Positions 16,485 through 24,491 of a stretch of DNA of 64,000 nt are shown here, one piece after another. The translations under genes were made by a program, and so were the position numbers. Source of the stretch: Actinoallomurus sp040655075 (GTDB taxonomy: Bacteria > Actinomycetota > Actinomycetes > Streptosporangiales > Streptosporangiaceae). Position 1 is the stretch's first letter. Every line of letters starts with the position of its first letter. The stretch spans positions 45,536 to 109,535 of the forward strand of contig NZ_JBFAJC010000036.1 of NCBI RefSeq assembly GCF_040655075.1. The letters are read 5' to 3'. A model generated the notes under the pieces. The model searched no databases and was not told the DNA's origin. It saw only the letters and a list, made by a program, of their open reading frames with translations.

Positions 16485-19001
16485 ATGGGGATCGGACTGA
16501 CCGAGGAGCATGAGGAACTGGCCGCGACCGTGCGTCGCTTCACCGCGCGGCACGTGCCCCGCACGGTGGTGCGGGCCGCCGTGGCGGACGCGGGGGTGGT
16601 GGGGCGAAGCCACGGGGGTGGGAAACAGGCGGTGGTGGGGCGGAGCCACGGGGGTGGGAAACAGGCGGTGGTGGGGCGGAGCCGCGAGGGTGGAGAACAG
16701 GCGGCGGTGGGGCGAAGCCACGAGGGTGGAGAACAGGCGGTACGCGCGTCGCGGCCCGGCTTCTGGCCGGAGCTGGCGGCGCAGGGGCTGCTCGCCCTGC
16801 ACCTGCCGGAGGAGTACGGCGGGCAGGGTTTCTCTCTGCTGGAGCTCGCGGTGGCCGTCGAGGAGATGGGGCGGGCACTGGCACCGGGACCGTACGTTCC
16901 GACCGTGCTGGCGAGCGCGGTCATCGCCGCGGCCGACGCGCCCAAGGACGTGCTGCGCGGCCTGGCCGAGGGCACGGTGACCGGCGCGGTCTGCCTGGCC
17001 GCCGGGCTGACCGGCCGACGCGACGGCGAGGCCCTGGTGGTGGACGGCGCCGCCGGCCCGATCCCCGGCGGGCTCGCCGCGGATCTCATCGTCGCCCCGG
17101 TCGCCGTCGACGACGGCACCGAGGAATGGGCGGTGCTGTACCCGCTGGAAGGCGGTATCGAGGCGCTGTGCGGCGTCGACGTGGTCTCCGGAGCGGCGCG
17201 CGTCATGCCGGGCGGCGTGACGGTGCCCCCGCACCGGCGGCTGGCGGGGCTGACCCGGCCGGACGTCCTGGCCCTCGCCGCGGTGGTGCTCGGCGCCGAG
17301 GCGTGCGGGGTGGCCGGGTGGGCGGTCGAGGCGGCGGCGTCGTACGCCCGGTCGCGTGAGCAGTTCGGCCGGCCGATCGGGCAGTTCCAGGGCGTCAAGC
17401 ACAAGTGCGCCCGGATGCTGATCGAGCTGGAGAAGGCCCGCGCCGCCGTGTGGGACGCCGCGCAGGCCGTCGCCGCCGGAGAGCAGGTCCCGTACGCGAC
17501 CGGGGTCGCCGCCCTCGTCGCCCCGGACGCGGCCGTCGCCTGCGCCGAGGACTGCATCCAGGTGCACGGCGGCATCGGGTACACCTTCGAGCACGACGCC
17601 CACCTGTACTACCGGCGCGCGCTGGCGCTGCGGGCCGTCCTGGGCCGCGCGGCGCGGTGGCGGGAGTCGATCGCCGGGCTCGCCCTCGCGGGAACGACCC
17701 GGGAACGTGAGCTCGACCTGCCGCCCGAGGCCGAGCCGCTGCGGCGGGAGATCCACGCGCGCGTGGCCGAGCTCGCCGCCCTCGGCGAGCGGGAGCGTGT
17801 GACGGAACTGGCCGCCGGCGGCTGGGTGCAGCCGTACCTGCCGCGCCCATGGGGCCGGGCCGCCTCTCCGCTCGAACAGGTCGTCATCCACCAGGAGCTG
17901 CGGGCCGCCTCGATCCAGGGGCCGCAGCTGGGCATCGGCGCGTGGGTCGTGCCGTCGCTGGCCGTGTACGGCACGCCCGAGCAGCAGGAGCGCTTCCTGC
18001 CCGCGACACTGCGGGGCGAGATCGTGTGGTGCCAGCTGTTCAGCGAGCCGGGGGCAGGCTCGGACCTGGCCGGCCTGCGTACCCGCGCCGAACGGGTGGA
18101 GGGGGTGGCGGGGCGCAGCCACGGGGGTGGAGAGCAGGGCGTGGTAGGGCGCAGCCACGAGGGTGGAGAGCAGGGCGTGGCGGGACGCAGCCACGGGGGC
18201 GGAAAGCCGGGGCGCAGCCACGGAAGTGGAGAACAGGGCGTGGTGGGGCGCGGCCACGGAGGTGAAGGGCAGAGCGGCTGGCGGCTGTCGGGGCAGAAGA
18301 TCTGGACCTCCCTCGCCCAGTACGCCCAGTGGGGGATCTGCGTCGCCCGCACCGACCCGGGGGCGCCGAAACGGGACGGCATCACCTACTTCCTGGTCGA
18401 CATGGCGTCTCCGGGCGTCCAGGTACGGCCGCTGAAGGACCTGACCGGCGCGGAGGTCTTCAACGAGGTGTTCCTCGACGAGGTGTTCGTGCCCGACTCC
18501 CTCGTCGTCGGCACGGTCAACGCCGGCTGGCAGGTGGCGCGGGTGACGCTCACCGCCGAACGCGTCAACCTGTCGACCGGCTGGCAGCTCGGCGCGGACC
18601 TGCCCCGGCTGCTGGACCTGGTCGGCGACCTCGGCCTCACCGACGATCCGGTCGTCCGTGACGGCCTCGGCGGGCTGGTCGCCGACGCGCACGTGTTCGC
18701 GCTGCTCGGCCTGCGCGCCACCCTCAAGCGGCTGTCGGGCGTGGACGCCGGCGCGACCGCGAACGTCAGCAAGCTCGTCGGCATGGAGCACGGCCAGCGG
18801 ATCACCGAGTACGGCTTCGGGCTGCTGGACGCCGACGGCGCGCTGACCGGGCCGAGCGGCGCGGGGCCGCGCGCGGAGTGGACCCGGCTCCTGCTGGCCT
18901 CCCGGGCCATGACCATCGGCGGAGGTACCACCGAGGTCAACCTCAACGTCATCGCCGAACGACTCCTCGGGCTGCCCCGGGACCCCGAACCGGGACATTA
19001 G
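16485..19001 (+). CDS. Fused-type acyl-CoA dehydrogenase with two in-frame repeat insertions
   Basis: This 838-residue paralogue of the preceding gene shares the same two-module ACAD layout and the signature LFSEPGAGSDLAG. It is about 105 residues longer because two blocks of a 12-residue repeat (consensus VVGRSHGGGxQA) are inserted. The first is residues 38-85 and the second begins at residue 541. By comparison with the neighbour, the second block sits exactly between VEG and GWRLSGQKIW, in a surface loop of the beta domain. The first sits before the FWxxL helix. The catalytic core is otherwise intact, so the enzyme is probably functional. Confidence 0.9.
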   Translation: MGIGLTEEHEELAATVRRFTARHVPRTVVRAAVADAGVVGRSHGGGKQAVVGRSHGGGKQAVVGRSREGGEQAAVGRSHEGGEQAVRASRPGFWPELAAQGLLALHLPEEYGGQGFSLLELAVAVEEMGRALAPGPYVPTVLASAVIAAADAPKDVLRGLAEGTVTGAVCLAAGLTGRRDGEALVVDGAAGPIPGGLAADLIVAPVAVDDGTEEWAVLYPLEGGIEALCGVDVVSGAARVMPGGVTVPPHRRLAGLTRPDVLALAAVVLGAEACGVAGWAVEAAASYARSREQFGRPIGQFQGVKHKCARMLIELEKARAAVWDAAQAVAAGEQVPYATGVAALVAPDAAVACAEDCIQVHGGIGYTFEHDAHLYYRRALALRAVLGRAARWRESIAGLALAGTTRERELDLPPEAEPLRREIHARVAELAALGERERVTELAAGGWVQPYLPRPWGRAASPLEQVVIHQELRAASIQGPQLGIGAWVVPSLAVYGTPEQQERFLPATLRGEIVWCQLFSEPGAGSDLAGLRTRAERVEGVAGRSHGGGEQGVVGRSHEGGEQGVAGRSHGGGKPGRSHGSGEQGVVGRGHGGEGQSGWRLSGQKIWTSLAQYAQWGICVARTDPGAPKRDGITYFLVDMASPGVQVRPLKDLTGAEVFNEVFLDEVFVPDSLVVGTVNAGWQVARVTLTAERVNLSTGWQLGADLPRLLDLVGDLGLTDDPVVRDGLGGLVADAHVFALLGLRATLKRLSGVDAGATANVSKLVGMEHGQRITEYGFGLLDADGALTGPSGAGPRAEWTRLLLASRAMTIGGGTTEVNLNVIAERLLGLPRDPEPGH
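16596..16739. repeat. In-frame tandem repeat, 4 x 36 bp (GRSHGG element)
   Basis: Four consecutive 36-bp units start at 16596, 16632, 16668 and 16704. They encode VVGRSHGGGKQA twice, then VVGRSREGGEQA and AVGRSHEGGEQA. The first two units differ by only one base (cgaag/cggag), which implies recent expansion. Each contains a GGC-GAA-GCC mini-hairpin. Confidence 0.9.
18105..18270. repeat. In-frame tandem repeat, ~5 units of the GRSHGG element
   Basis: This second block of the same 36-bp family in the same gene encodes VAGRSHGGGEQG, VVGRSHEGGEQG, VAGRSHGGGKP, a shortened GRSHGSGEQG and VVGRGHGGEGQ. Unit three has lost a few codons, yet the frame is maintained across the whole block. Confidence 0.88.
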
Positions 19002-19074
19002 GGGTTGCCGAGACCAGAGTCGATAGAGCCCGTGTCCGGCACGTGCAGACGTGGCGGGTGTTCGGGTCGCGTCG

Positions 19075-20418
19075 TCAGGCGGTCGCCGGATCGGTGAGCG
19101 CGGCCCACTGCGCGGCGACTTTGTCGTGGTCGTCCTGGACGGTCGCGGTTCGCCGATCGTGGGACTGGTAAGGCAGGACCTCGCGCTGGACCAGGTCCAG
19201 GGCCAGTTCCGCCGTGCGCCGCAGAACGGGCTCACCGGTCTTGGCGTACTGCATGGCCAGCAACTGGACGAACCGGTAACTGCGCGGTCCGGACGATGCG
19301 ACGAACTGGTCGAAGACCCAGTGCCCGACGATCTGGTCCAGCGCGCGTTCTTCCAGGCGGGGCAGCCACCTGAGTCGGTAGGCGAGCTGCATCGTGTTGG
19401 ATGCCACTGGTGCGCCCAGGAGGTTGAGCAGCGTCACCGTGCCCAGCACGAGCAGTGACCCTGGCAGAAGGTGATGGCGCGGGTACTCCACGGCGAGGAG
19501 TACGGCCGGGGTGACCAGCTTGGTGATGAGGCCGGTGGGAATCGCGGCGATCCGGAGGAGGCCGTTCCGCCGCCCGGAAGGCGTCCGGGCGCGCCGGATC
19601 AGCACCCACCTGAGCGCCGGGACCACGGCGAGCACGATCGGCGTCCCGGCCGGGGCGGCGGCGAGAAGCCGCGCCAGGGGAGGGCCCCAAGGTCCGATGG
19701 CCAGCAGGACGGCGCCGACCACGCCGAGGGACGCGCCGAGCCGGTAGAGCGCACGGTCCTCCCGCAGGATGGCGTGCAGGCACCAGTCCCAGCTCCACAG
19801 GTTCGCCGTGACCAGGATCAGTGCGCAGATCCCGGGCCAGCCCGGCCGAGTCGGCGCGTGCAGGGCCGCCGGGGTCAGGGCGACGAACACCGGGAGCGTG
19901 AAGACCGCCAGCGCGGCGGCGTGCCGCAGCCGGTCGCCGACCGTGGGAGCAACGACCTGGTGGACGAATCCGGCCAGCGCGTTCCGGCGTACGGCCCGGT
20001 CGAAGGCGTACGCACTCCAGGCGCCGTGCCTGTGGCGGTTGAACAGCCAGTGCGCCGTGCAGCCCGCCGCGGCGGGCGCGACCCACCAGTTCACCAACGT
20101 GGACGACGGAACGACGAGCGTGGTGGCGAGCAGGCCTCCCAGCGCGATGTCCGGCAGCGCGAAGAAGCCGATCAGGGCGCCCAGTATGACCAGGACGACC
20201 AGCCCCGGCCACCCCAGGCCCGCCAGAAACCCGAGAGGCCAGTGCAGCAGCCAGCCCGCGAGGGTCCACATGGCCGCACCCGTGATCAGCGCGTAGATGA
20301 AGAAGACCGGGCCATCCACCCTGGGGTCGGTCTTCATGCGCGGCGCTATCTCCAGGTTGCGCATCGCCACGTACACCGTCAGGAGGAGCCCCAGGCAAGT
20401 CAACCAGACAACCTGCAT
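19075..20418 (-). CDS. Multi-pass membrane protein with WVFDQF motif (CHAT island)
   Basis: This 447-residue protein is dominated by about eight hydrophobic segments between residues 1 and 350. A soluble tail of about 80 residues begins with HWVFDQFVASSG (Trp367) and contains RFVQLLAMQYAKTGEPVLRRTAELALDLVQREVLPY. The WVFDQF motif is shared with two other membrane proteins of this island, at 20475-22985 and 25705-27327. I do not recognise a named family. It is divergent from the TPR gene across a 56-bp promoter region containing two palindromes. Its helical tail resembles a shortened TPR-type module. A membrane sensor or anchor role is an inference from the shared architecture. Confidence 0.72.
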   Translation of the reverse strand: MQVVWLTCLGLLLTVYVAMRNLEIAPRMKTDPRVDGPVFFIYALITGAAMWTLAGWLLHWPLGFLAGLGWPGLVVLVILGALIGFFALPDIALGGLLATTLVVPSSTLVNWWVAPAAAGCTAHWLFNRHRHGAWSAYAFDRAVRRNALAGFVHQVVAPTVGDRLRHAAALAVFTLPVFVALTPAALHAPTRPGWPGICALILVTANLWSWDWCLHAILREDRALYRLGASLGVVGAVLLAIGPWGPPLARLLAAAPAGTPIVLAVVPALRWVLIRRARTPSGRRNGLLRIAAIPTGLITKLVTPAVLLAVEYPRHHLLPGSLLVLGTVTLLNLLGAPVASNTMQLAYRLRWLPRLEERALDQIVGHWVFDQFVASSGPRSYRFVQLLAMQYAKTGEPVLRRTAELALDLVQREVLPYQSHDRRTATVQDDHDKVAAQWAALTDPATA

Positions 20419-20422
20419 ATAA

Positions 20423-20467
20423 CCAGGAAAGCTCTTCCCTGGAACGAGCGCGACCTTTCCGGGAAAG
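20423..20467. promoter_or_regulatory. Two palindromes in the divergent promoter of the CHAT island
   Basis: CCAGGAAAG (20423-20431) and CTTCCCTGG (20434-20442) form an inverted repeat with one mismatch. CTTTCC-G-GGAAAG at 20455-20467 is a perfect 13-bp palindrome. Both contain GGAAAG/CTTTCC half-sites, so one regulator could bind both. They lie within the 56 bp separating two divergent island genes. Confidence 0.45.
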
Positions 20468-20474
20468 TAGCCGT

Positions 20475-22985
20475 GTGGAGCTTTTAGCGCTGCTGGTCCT
20501 CGGCGCCGCCGTCAGCGCCGTACGCCTGTATCGAGTGCGGTCGACGCTCGGCAATCCGCTGGGCCGTGGGCTCGGGGCCACGGTCGCCGGAGCGGGAGCC
20601 GGTCTGCTGCTGGCGCCGCCTGTCGACCGGGCCGCGGCGACGGCGGCCGCCATGGTCGTCCTCGGTGTGGCCTGCGGGACGATCTGGCCGGAGACGCTGT
20701 TCGGCGTCAGCATGGGGGCGGCGTTCGCCGGTCTTCCCCCGCGCTGGTCGGCCTTGCCCGTCCTGGCCGCTTCGCTCGCCTACGCCGGGGTCGCCGTGCG
20801 CCACACCGACTGGTGGCGGCACCGCATGGCCGGCCGGGCGTACCTGCGTAGTGGAAGGATGGCGCTGCGGGCGATAAGGCAGGGCAAGGGGCAGGGCGCG
20901 GCCTACCTCGACCCGCCCTCGCCGCCCGAGCGGCTGCCTCTCCCGATCTTCTGGCTCGCGGGTCTGGTCCCGCTGGGCCTGGGGCTGGCCGCCGGAGGGG
21001 CGTGGCGGGCGCTGACCGGGCTGCTGGTCTCGCTGGCGTTCCTGCTCAACCTGCCAGGGCTGCGCGGAATGACCCGTAAGTACCGCAACACGCTTCTGCT
21101 CAGCATGCCGATCAGGGGCGTGGTCATCGTGCTGGCCGCGGCCGGGCCGATCGGTGCGTGGGTGGCGGAGGTCGGGTCCTTCCCGGTCGCGCCGTCGCTG
21201 CGCGTGCCGGTGGGCGTGGTGCTCGTGCCCGTGGGGATGGCCGTGGCGGCCTGGTTCGATTCGGGAGAGAGGAAGGGAGGGCTGGTCAGGTGGCTCCTGG
21301 CGGGCGGTGTCCTGAGCGGTATCGCCGACGATGGCCTGTTCTTCTTCCTGTGCGGCGGGGTGTTCCACGATGTGCCGGCGCTGCTGGCGGTCGGCGCCGT
21401 CCTGGCGGTCCTGTGGATTCTTCTCCGCTGCCGAAACTGGCTGTCGAACAGCAGGCCGCTGCTCATGGGCAACGTCGCCACGTTCGGTTCGGGCTGGGGA
21501 GGCATCACGGATGTCGAGGGGTGGGTGTACGACTGGGTTCTGACCCGTCCGAAGCGCCCTGACCTGAGCCTCCTGCAGGCCATTGTCGACCACTCGGTCC
21601 GCGCCCCGCACGGCGGAGCGCACTTCATGCACGACTTGGTCGGTGTCGACCGCGGCTCCCTGCGGGTACGGCACTCGCTGCAGTGGCTGGATTTCGTCGA
21701 CTACCTCGTCGGGCGGATCGAGGAGGATGTGCTCCCGGAATTCGAGCCACCGGACGCCGCACGGCTGGCCTCGGGGCTCGCCGGTATTCGCGTCATCGCA
21801 TGGGGTGCGAGGGCCAATCTCTACCAGTACGTCAACCTCCGCGAGGAGGCGGCGGCCGCCTACCGGCGGTCGGTGGAGATCGCCGAAGCGGCCGGGCTGT
21901 CCGATCTGGCCGCGTTCAGCCGGGTCGCTCTTGCCCTGGTCCTCGGCGCCCGGCTGCGCCGCCCGGCCGAGGCGATGTCGCTGCTGGAGACGGTCCTGGA
22001 CGACGAGGGGGTGGCCTCGATGATCCGGCGGCGGGGCTGCCAGGTCGCGATGGTCATCAGCAGGGAGTTCGGCGACGAGGCCGCGGTGGTCGCCTACCGC
22101 CGCCGCCGGGACCTGCTCTCGGCCACGCCGGCCGACTACGCCCGGCTGCTGGCACGCGATCCGGGGACCGGCCGGAGCGGACCGTTGGCCAACCGCAAAA
22201 TCGGCCGGTGGATGATGAAGCTGATGGAGAACCAGGAGCTGTTCTTCGACGCGTCCTCCCCGGAGGGCACGGAGCCGCTGCCGCCTGCGCCGGGTGGCTT
22301 CGCGGTCCCGGAGCGGGAACTGCTGTCCGCCGGGCGGCTGCTGGCGCACCAGGGTAAGACGCGGCGGGCGCTGAGCGTGCTGGAGGACGCCGCGCGCCTG
22401 GCCGAGCAGCAGGGCCACACCGAGTGGCTGCTACGGTCCCGCAACGACATCGCGACCCTCCATCTGGAACGCGGAGACCGGTCGAAGGCCTGGCTCAACC
22501 TCATGGCGGCCATCGAGGCACATCAGCACATCCGCAGCCTCGCCCTCGACCCCGCCATCAGAGGCGACGTGGGCGGACTGTTCTCCGAGACCTTCGAGCG
22601 GGCGATCGAGCTCCTCGTGACGGCCCGGCCGAGACCCTCCGGGGAGTGGCCGAGCCGCCCGGCGGCGACCGCCTTCGATCTCAGCGAGCTGGCCAGGTCA
22701 CGGGTCTTCCTCGAACTCCTCGGAGAGCGGCTGCCGCCGCTCTCCGAGGAGGAGGCAGCGGCGCAGACCAGGCTGAGCGAGGCCCGGCAGCGGCTGGCGG
22801 CGGCCCCGGAGGCCGAGCGCGGCGAGCGGCTGACGGAGGTACGCGACGCGGCGAGAGAGCTGGAGCGGTACTACGACCGGTCGCTGCCGGAGGGCCCGCA
22901 CATGGCCGAGCACGTGGCCTTGCGCAGGGGAACGCCGGTGCCGTACGAGGAGATCCGGCGGCTGCTGGCCGACTCAGCGCCCTAG
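20475..22985 (+). CDS. Membrane protein with TPR and pre-CHAT linker, lacking the CHAT domain
   Basis: This 836-residue protein has roughly eight membrane segments in residues 1-320. The shared motif WVYDW is at residue 350, and TPR-like helices run from about 420 to 680 (ANLYQYVNLREEAAAAYRRSVEIAEAAG, LLAHQGKTRRALSVLEDAARLAE). The C-terminal region is typical of what precedes a CHAT domain (FDLSELARSRVFLELLGERLP, then VALRRGTPVPYEEIRRLLADSAP). It stops exactly where CHAT proteins continue into the caspase-like fold. The CHAT domain is instead encoded on the other strand from 25708. The start is GTG at 20475. The 3' end overlaps the convergent gene by 12 bp. Confidence 0.78.
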   Translation: MELLALLVLGAAVSAVRLYRVRSTLGNPLGRGLGATVAGAGAGLLLAPPVDRAAATAAAMVVLGVACGTIWPETLFGVSMGAAFAGLPPRWSALPVLAASLAYAGVAVRHTDWWRHRMAGRAYLRSGRMALRAIRQGKGQGAAYLDPPSPPERLPLPIFWLAGLVPLGLGLAAGGAWRALTGLLVSLAFLLNLPGLRGMTRKYRNTLLLSMPIRGVVIVLAAAGPIGAWVAEVGSFPVAPSLRVPVGVVLVPVGMAVAAWFDSGERKGGLVRWLLAGGVLSGIADDGLFFFLCGGVFHDVPALLAVGAVLAVLWILLRCRNWLSNSRPLLMGNVATFGSGWGGITDVEGWVYDWVLTRPKRPDLSLLQAIVDHSVRAPHGGAHFMHDLVGVDRGSLRVRHSLQWLDFVDYLVGRIEEDVLPEFEPPDAARLASGLAGIRVIAWGARANLYQYVNLREEAAAAYRRSVEIAEAAGLSDLAAFSRVALALVLGARLRRPAEAMSLLETVLDDEGVASMIRRRGCQVAMVISREFGDEAAVVAYRRRRDLLSATPADYARLLARDPGTGRSGPLANRKIGRWMMKLMENQELFFDASSPEGTEPLPPAPGGFAVPERELLSAGRLLAHQGKTRRALSVLEDAARLAEQQGHTEWLLRSRNDIATLHLERGDRSKAWLNLMAAIEAHQHIRSLALDPAIRGDVGGLFSETFERAIELLVTARPRPSGEWPSRPAATAFDLSELARSRVFLELLGERLPPLSEEEAAAQTRLSEARQRLAAAPEAERGERLTEVRDAARELERYYDRSLPEGPHMAEHVALRRGTPVPYEEIRRLLADSAP

Positions 22986-23954
22986 CGACATCGGGGCGGC
23001 GAGCAGCGAGACCGTCACCACGATGAGCGCGAACCACCCGCTCAGCGGGACCCGGACCCACCAGGGCGGGTCGGTCTCCTCGGCGACCGGCTCCCTGTCC
23101 TGCTCCGGCACGCTCGCCTCCAGCGGGATCGCCCGATACCACAGCTGCTGGACGCTGTGCCACCTGTCCGGCTCCGGCCCTTCAAGGTCGGGCGCGACCT
23201 TCTCCAGCAGTTCCAGGCGATGCAGGTCGAACACGGCCTTGAGCTGCACGCCGTACACCCGCGCCGCGGCGACCGCCGCCCGGTAGGTCACCATGGCCAC
23301 CGCCATCGGGACCGTGAACACCAGCAGGAACATCCCCCACGGGCGCCCGGTCACCAGCGCCTCCGCCCCGGCGATCACGCCGTACAGCGCGGACAGGGCG
23401 CAGACGGTGGCCTGGAGGTCCACGTCCGAACGGGCCGAGGCGACTCCGGCCAGTGCCCGGTCGGAGGCCACCAGGTACAGCCGCGGCCAGACCACGACGG
23501 CGTCGAGGCCGTACCGGTAGGCGGGGTAGCGCTCGGCATTGCGCAGCACGTTCCCCAGGGTGGTCGGCAGTACGGCGGCCAGGTCGCTGGGAAGCGGATA
23601 GCCGGACTCGATCCGCTGGTACGGCCCTTCCTTGCCCAACCTGACGAGCACCGCCCGGTGGTGGCGGCGGCCGAACGCGCCCAGCGGACCCGGCCAGTAC
23701 CCTTCCAGGAAACGCAGCAACGGCACGGTCGTCCCGGACACCAGCCCGGCGCAGAGCGCCGCGGCCAAGAGGAAGACGATGCCCTGCGCGACCTGACCGC
23801 CGGTGCTCTCGCGCTCCCAGGCGCCGAACGCGCCCGGCCGGAGCGTCACCGTCAGCAGGCCGAGGAAGGCGGCTGTGGGCACGAAGGACGTGAGCAGGAA
23901 ACGCCGGTCGAGCGCGCCGACCGTCGTCTCCATCGCCTTGTCGAGCACGGCCAC
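22974..23954 (-). CDS. Membrane protein of the CHAT island
   Basis: This 326-residue protein has two hydrophobic segments near the N-terminus (about 24-42 and 55-80), a central soluble region with LVRLGKEGPYQRIESGYPLPSDLAAVLPTTLGNVLRNAERYPAYRYG, paired membrane segments around 180-225, and a final TM (PLSGWFALIVVTVSLLAAPM). Similar sequences with an NVLR-AE-YP stretch occur in actinobacterial membrane proteins of unknown role. It is the last gene of a four-gene minus-strand unit. The GTG start lies 3 bp after the stop of the preceding gene. It converges on the TPR gene with overlapping 3' ends. Confidence 0.72.
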   Translation of the reverse strand: MAVLDKAMETTVGALDRRFLLTSFVPTAAFLGLLTVTLRPGAFGAWERESTGGQVAQGIVFLLAAALCAGLVSGTTVPLLRFLEGYWPGPLGAFGRRHHRAVLVRLGKEGPYQRIESGYPLPSDLAAVLPTTLGNVLRNAERYPAYRYGLDAVVVWPRLYLVASDRALAGVASARSDVDLQATVCALSALYGVIAGAEALVTGRPWGMFLLVFTVPMAVAMVTYRAAVAAARVYGVQLKAVFDLHRLELLEKVAPDLEGPEPDRWHSVQQLWYRAIPLEASVPEQDREPVAEETDPPWWVRVPLSGWFALIVVTVSLLAAPMSLGR

Positions 23955-23957
23955 GCC

Positions 23958-24491
23958 TCATCCGCCCCGTGTCGCGAGCCGCAGTGGGTGCTCGGGCAGT
24001 CCCTCGTTGGCGCAGCGCGGCGGCGCGGTCCGATCGTAGAAGTCCAGTTCGTTCAGCCATCCGCAGCCGGGCTCGGCACAGCGGACCCGCGCCTTCGGCA
24101 CCCGCGCTCCGCCGGGCAGGATCGCGTCGGTCGCGGCGCCGAAAGGCCCCATGGTCGTCGGTGGCGGCTCATATCCGCCGGTGGCCAGCAGCGCGTCGAG
24201 CTCCTCGACCGGCAACACGCCGACCGGCCTTCCGTCGCTGACCCGGACCAGGCCCGGGATGTCGTCGGCGAGGTCGAGCAGCGTCACCGCCGACGACGAG
24301 ACGAACTCGGCCGCCGTCGTGTCCGCCGCGACCAGAATGACCGGCGGCGGCTCAGCGCGGTCGGCCAGATCCGGCGTCAGCAGCGTGACCGGCTCGCCGT
24401 CCCCGTCGACCAGCACGACCCAGCCGACCGCGGCGAGCCGCGTGCGGATCTCAGCGTGGTCGGCGTCTACCGGAAGCACTTCGGGGGTCAT
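23958..24491 (-). CDS. Small island protein with CBS-like region and C-terminal zinc-ribbon-like motif
   Basis: This 177-residue soluble protein starts at the ATG at 24491, which overlaps the stop of the CHAT gene by 4 bp (ATGA), so translation is coupled. The middle contains AVTLLDLADDIPGLVRVSDGRPVGVLPVEELDALL, reminiscent of one CBS repeat. The C-terminus has CAEPGC ... PPRCANEGLPEHPL, a possible zinc-binding element with three visible cysteines and a nearby histidine. I cannot name the family. Strict coupling to the CHAT gene suggests a regulatory or substrate role, which is an inference. Confidence 0.7.
   Translation of the reverse strand: MTPEVLPVDADHAEIRTRLAAVGWVVLVDGDGEPVTLLTPDLADRAEPPPVILVAADTTAAEFVSSSAVTLLDLADDIPGLVRVSDGRPVGVLPVEELDALLATGGYEPPPTTMGPFGAATDAILPGGARVPKARVRCAEPGCGWLNELDFYDRTAPPRCANEGLPEHPLRLATRGG

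Noticed and set aside
16596..16739. CRISPR-like array
   Set aside because: The units are contiguous without unique spacers, are translated in frame, and have no cas genes nearby. It is a coding minisatellite.
14144..19235. Two long minus-strand open frames opposite the acyl-CoA dehydrogenases
   Set aside because: Both mirror strongly coding plus-strand genes and have low-complexity translations. They are shadow frames.
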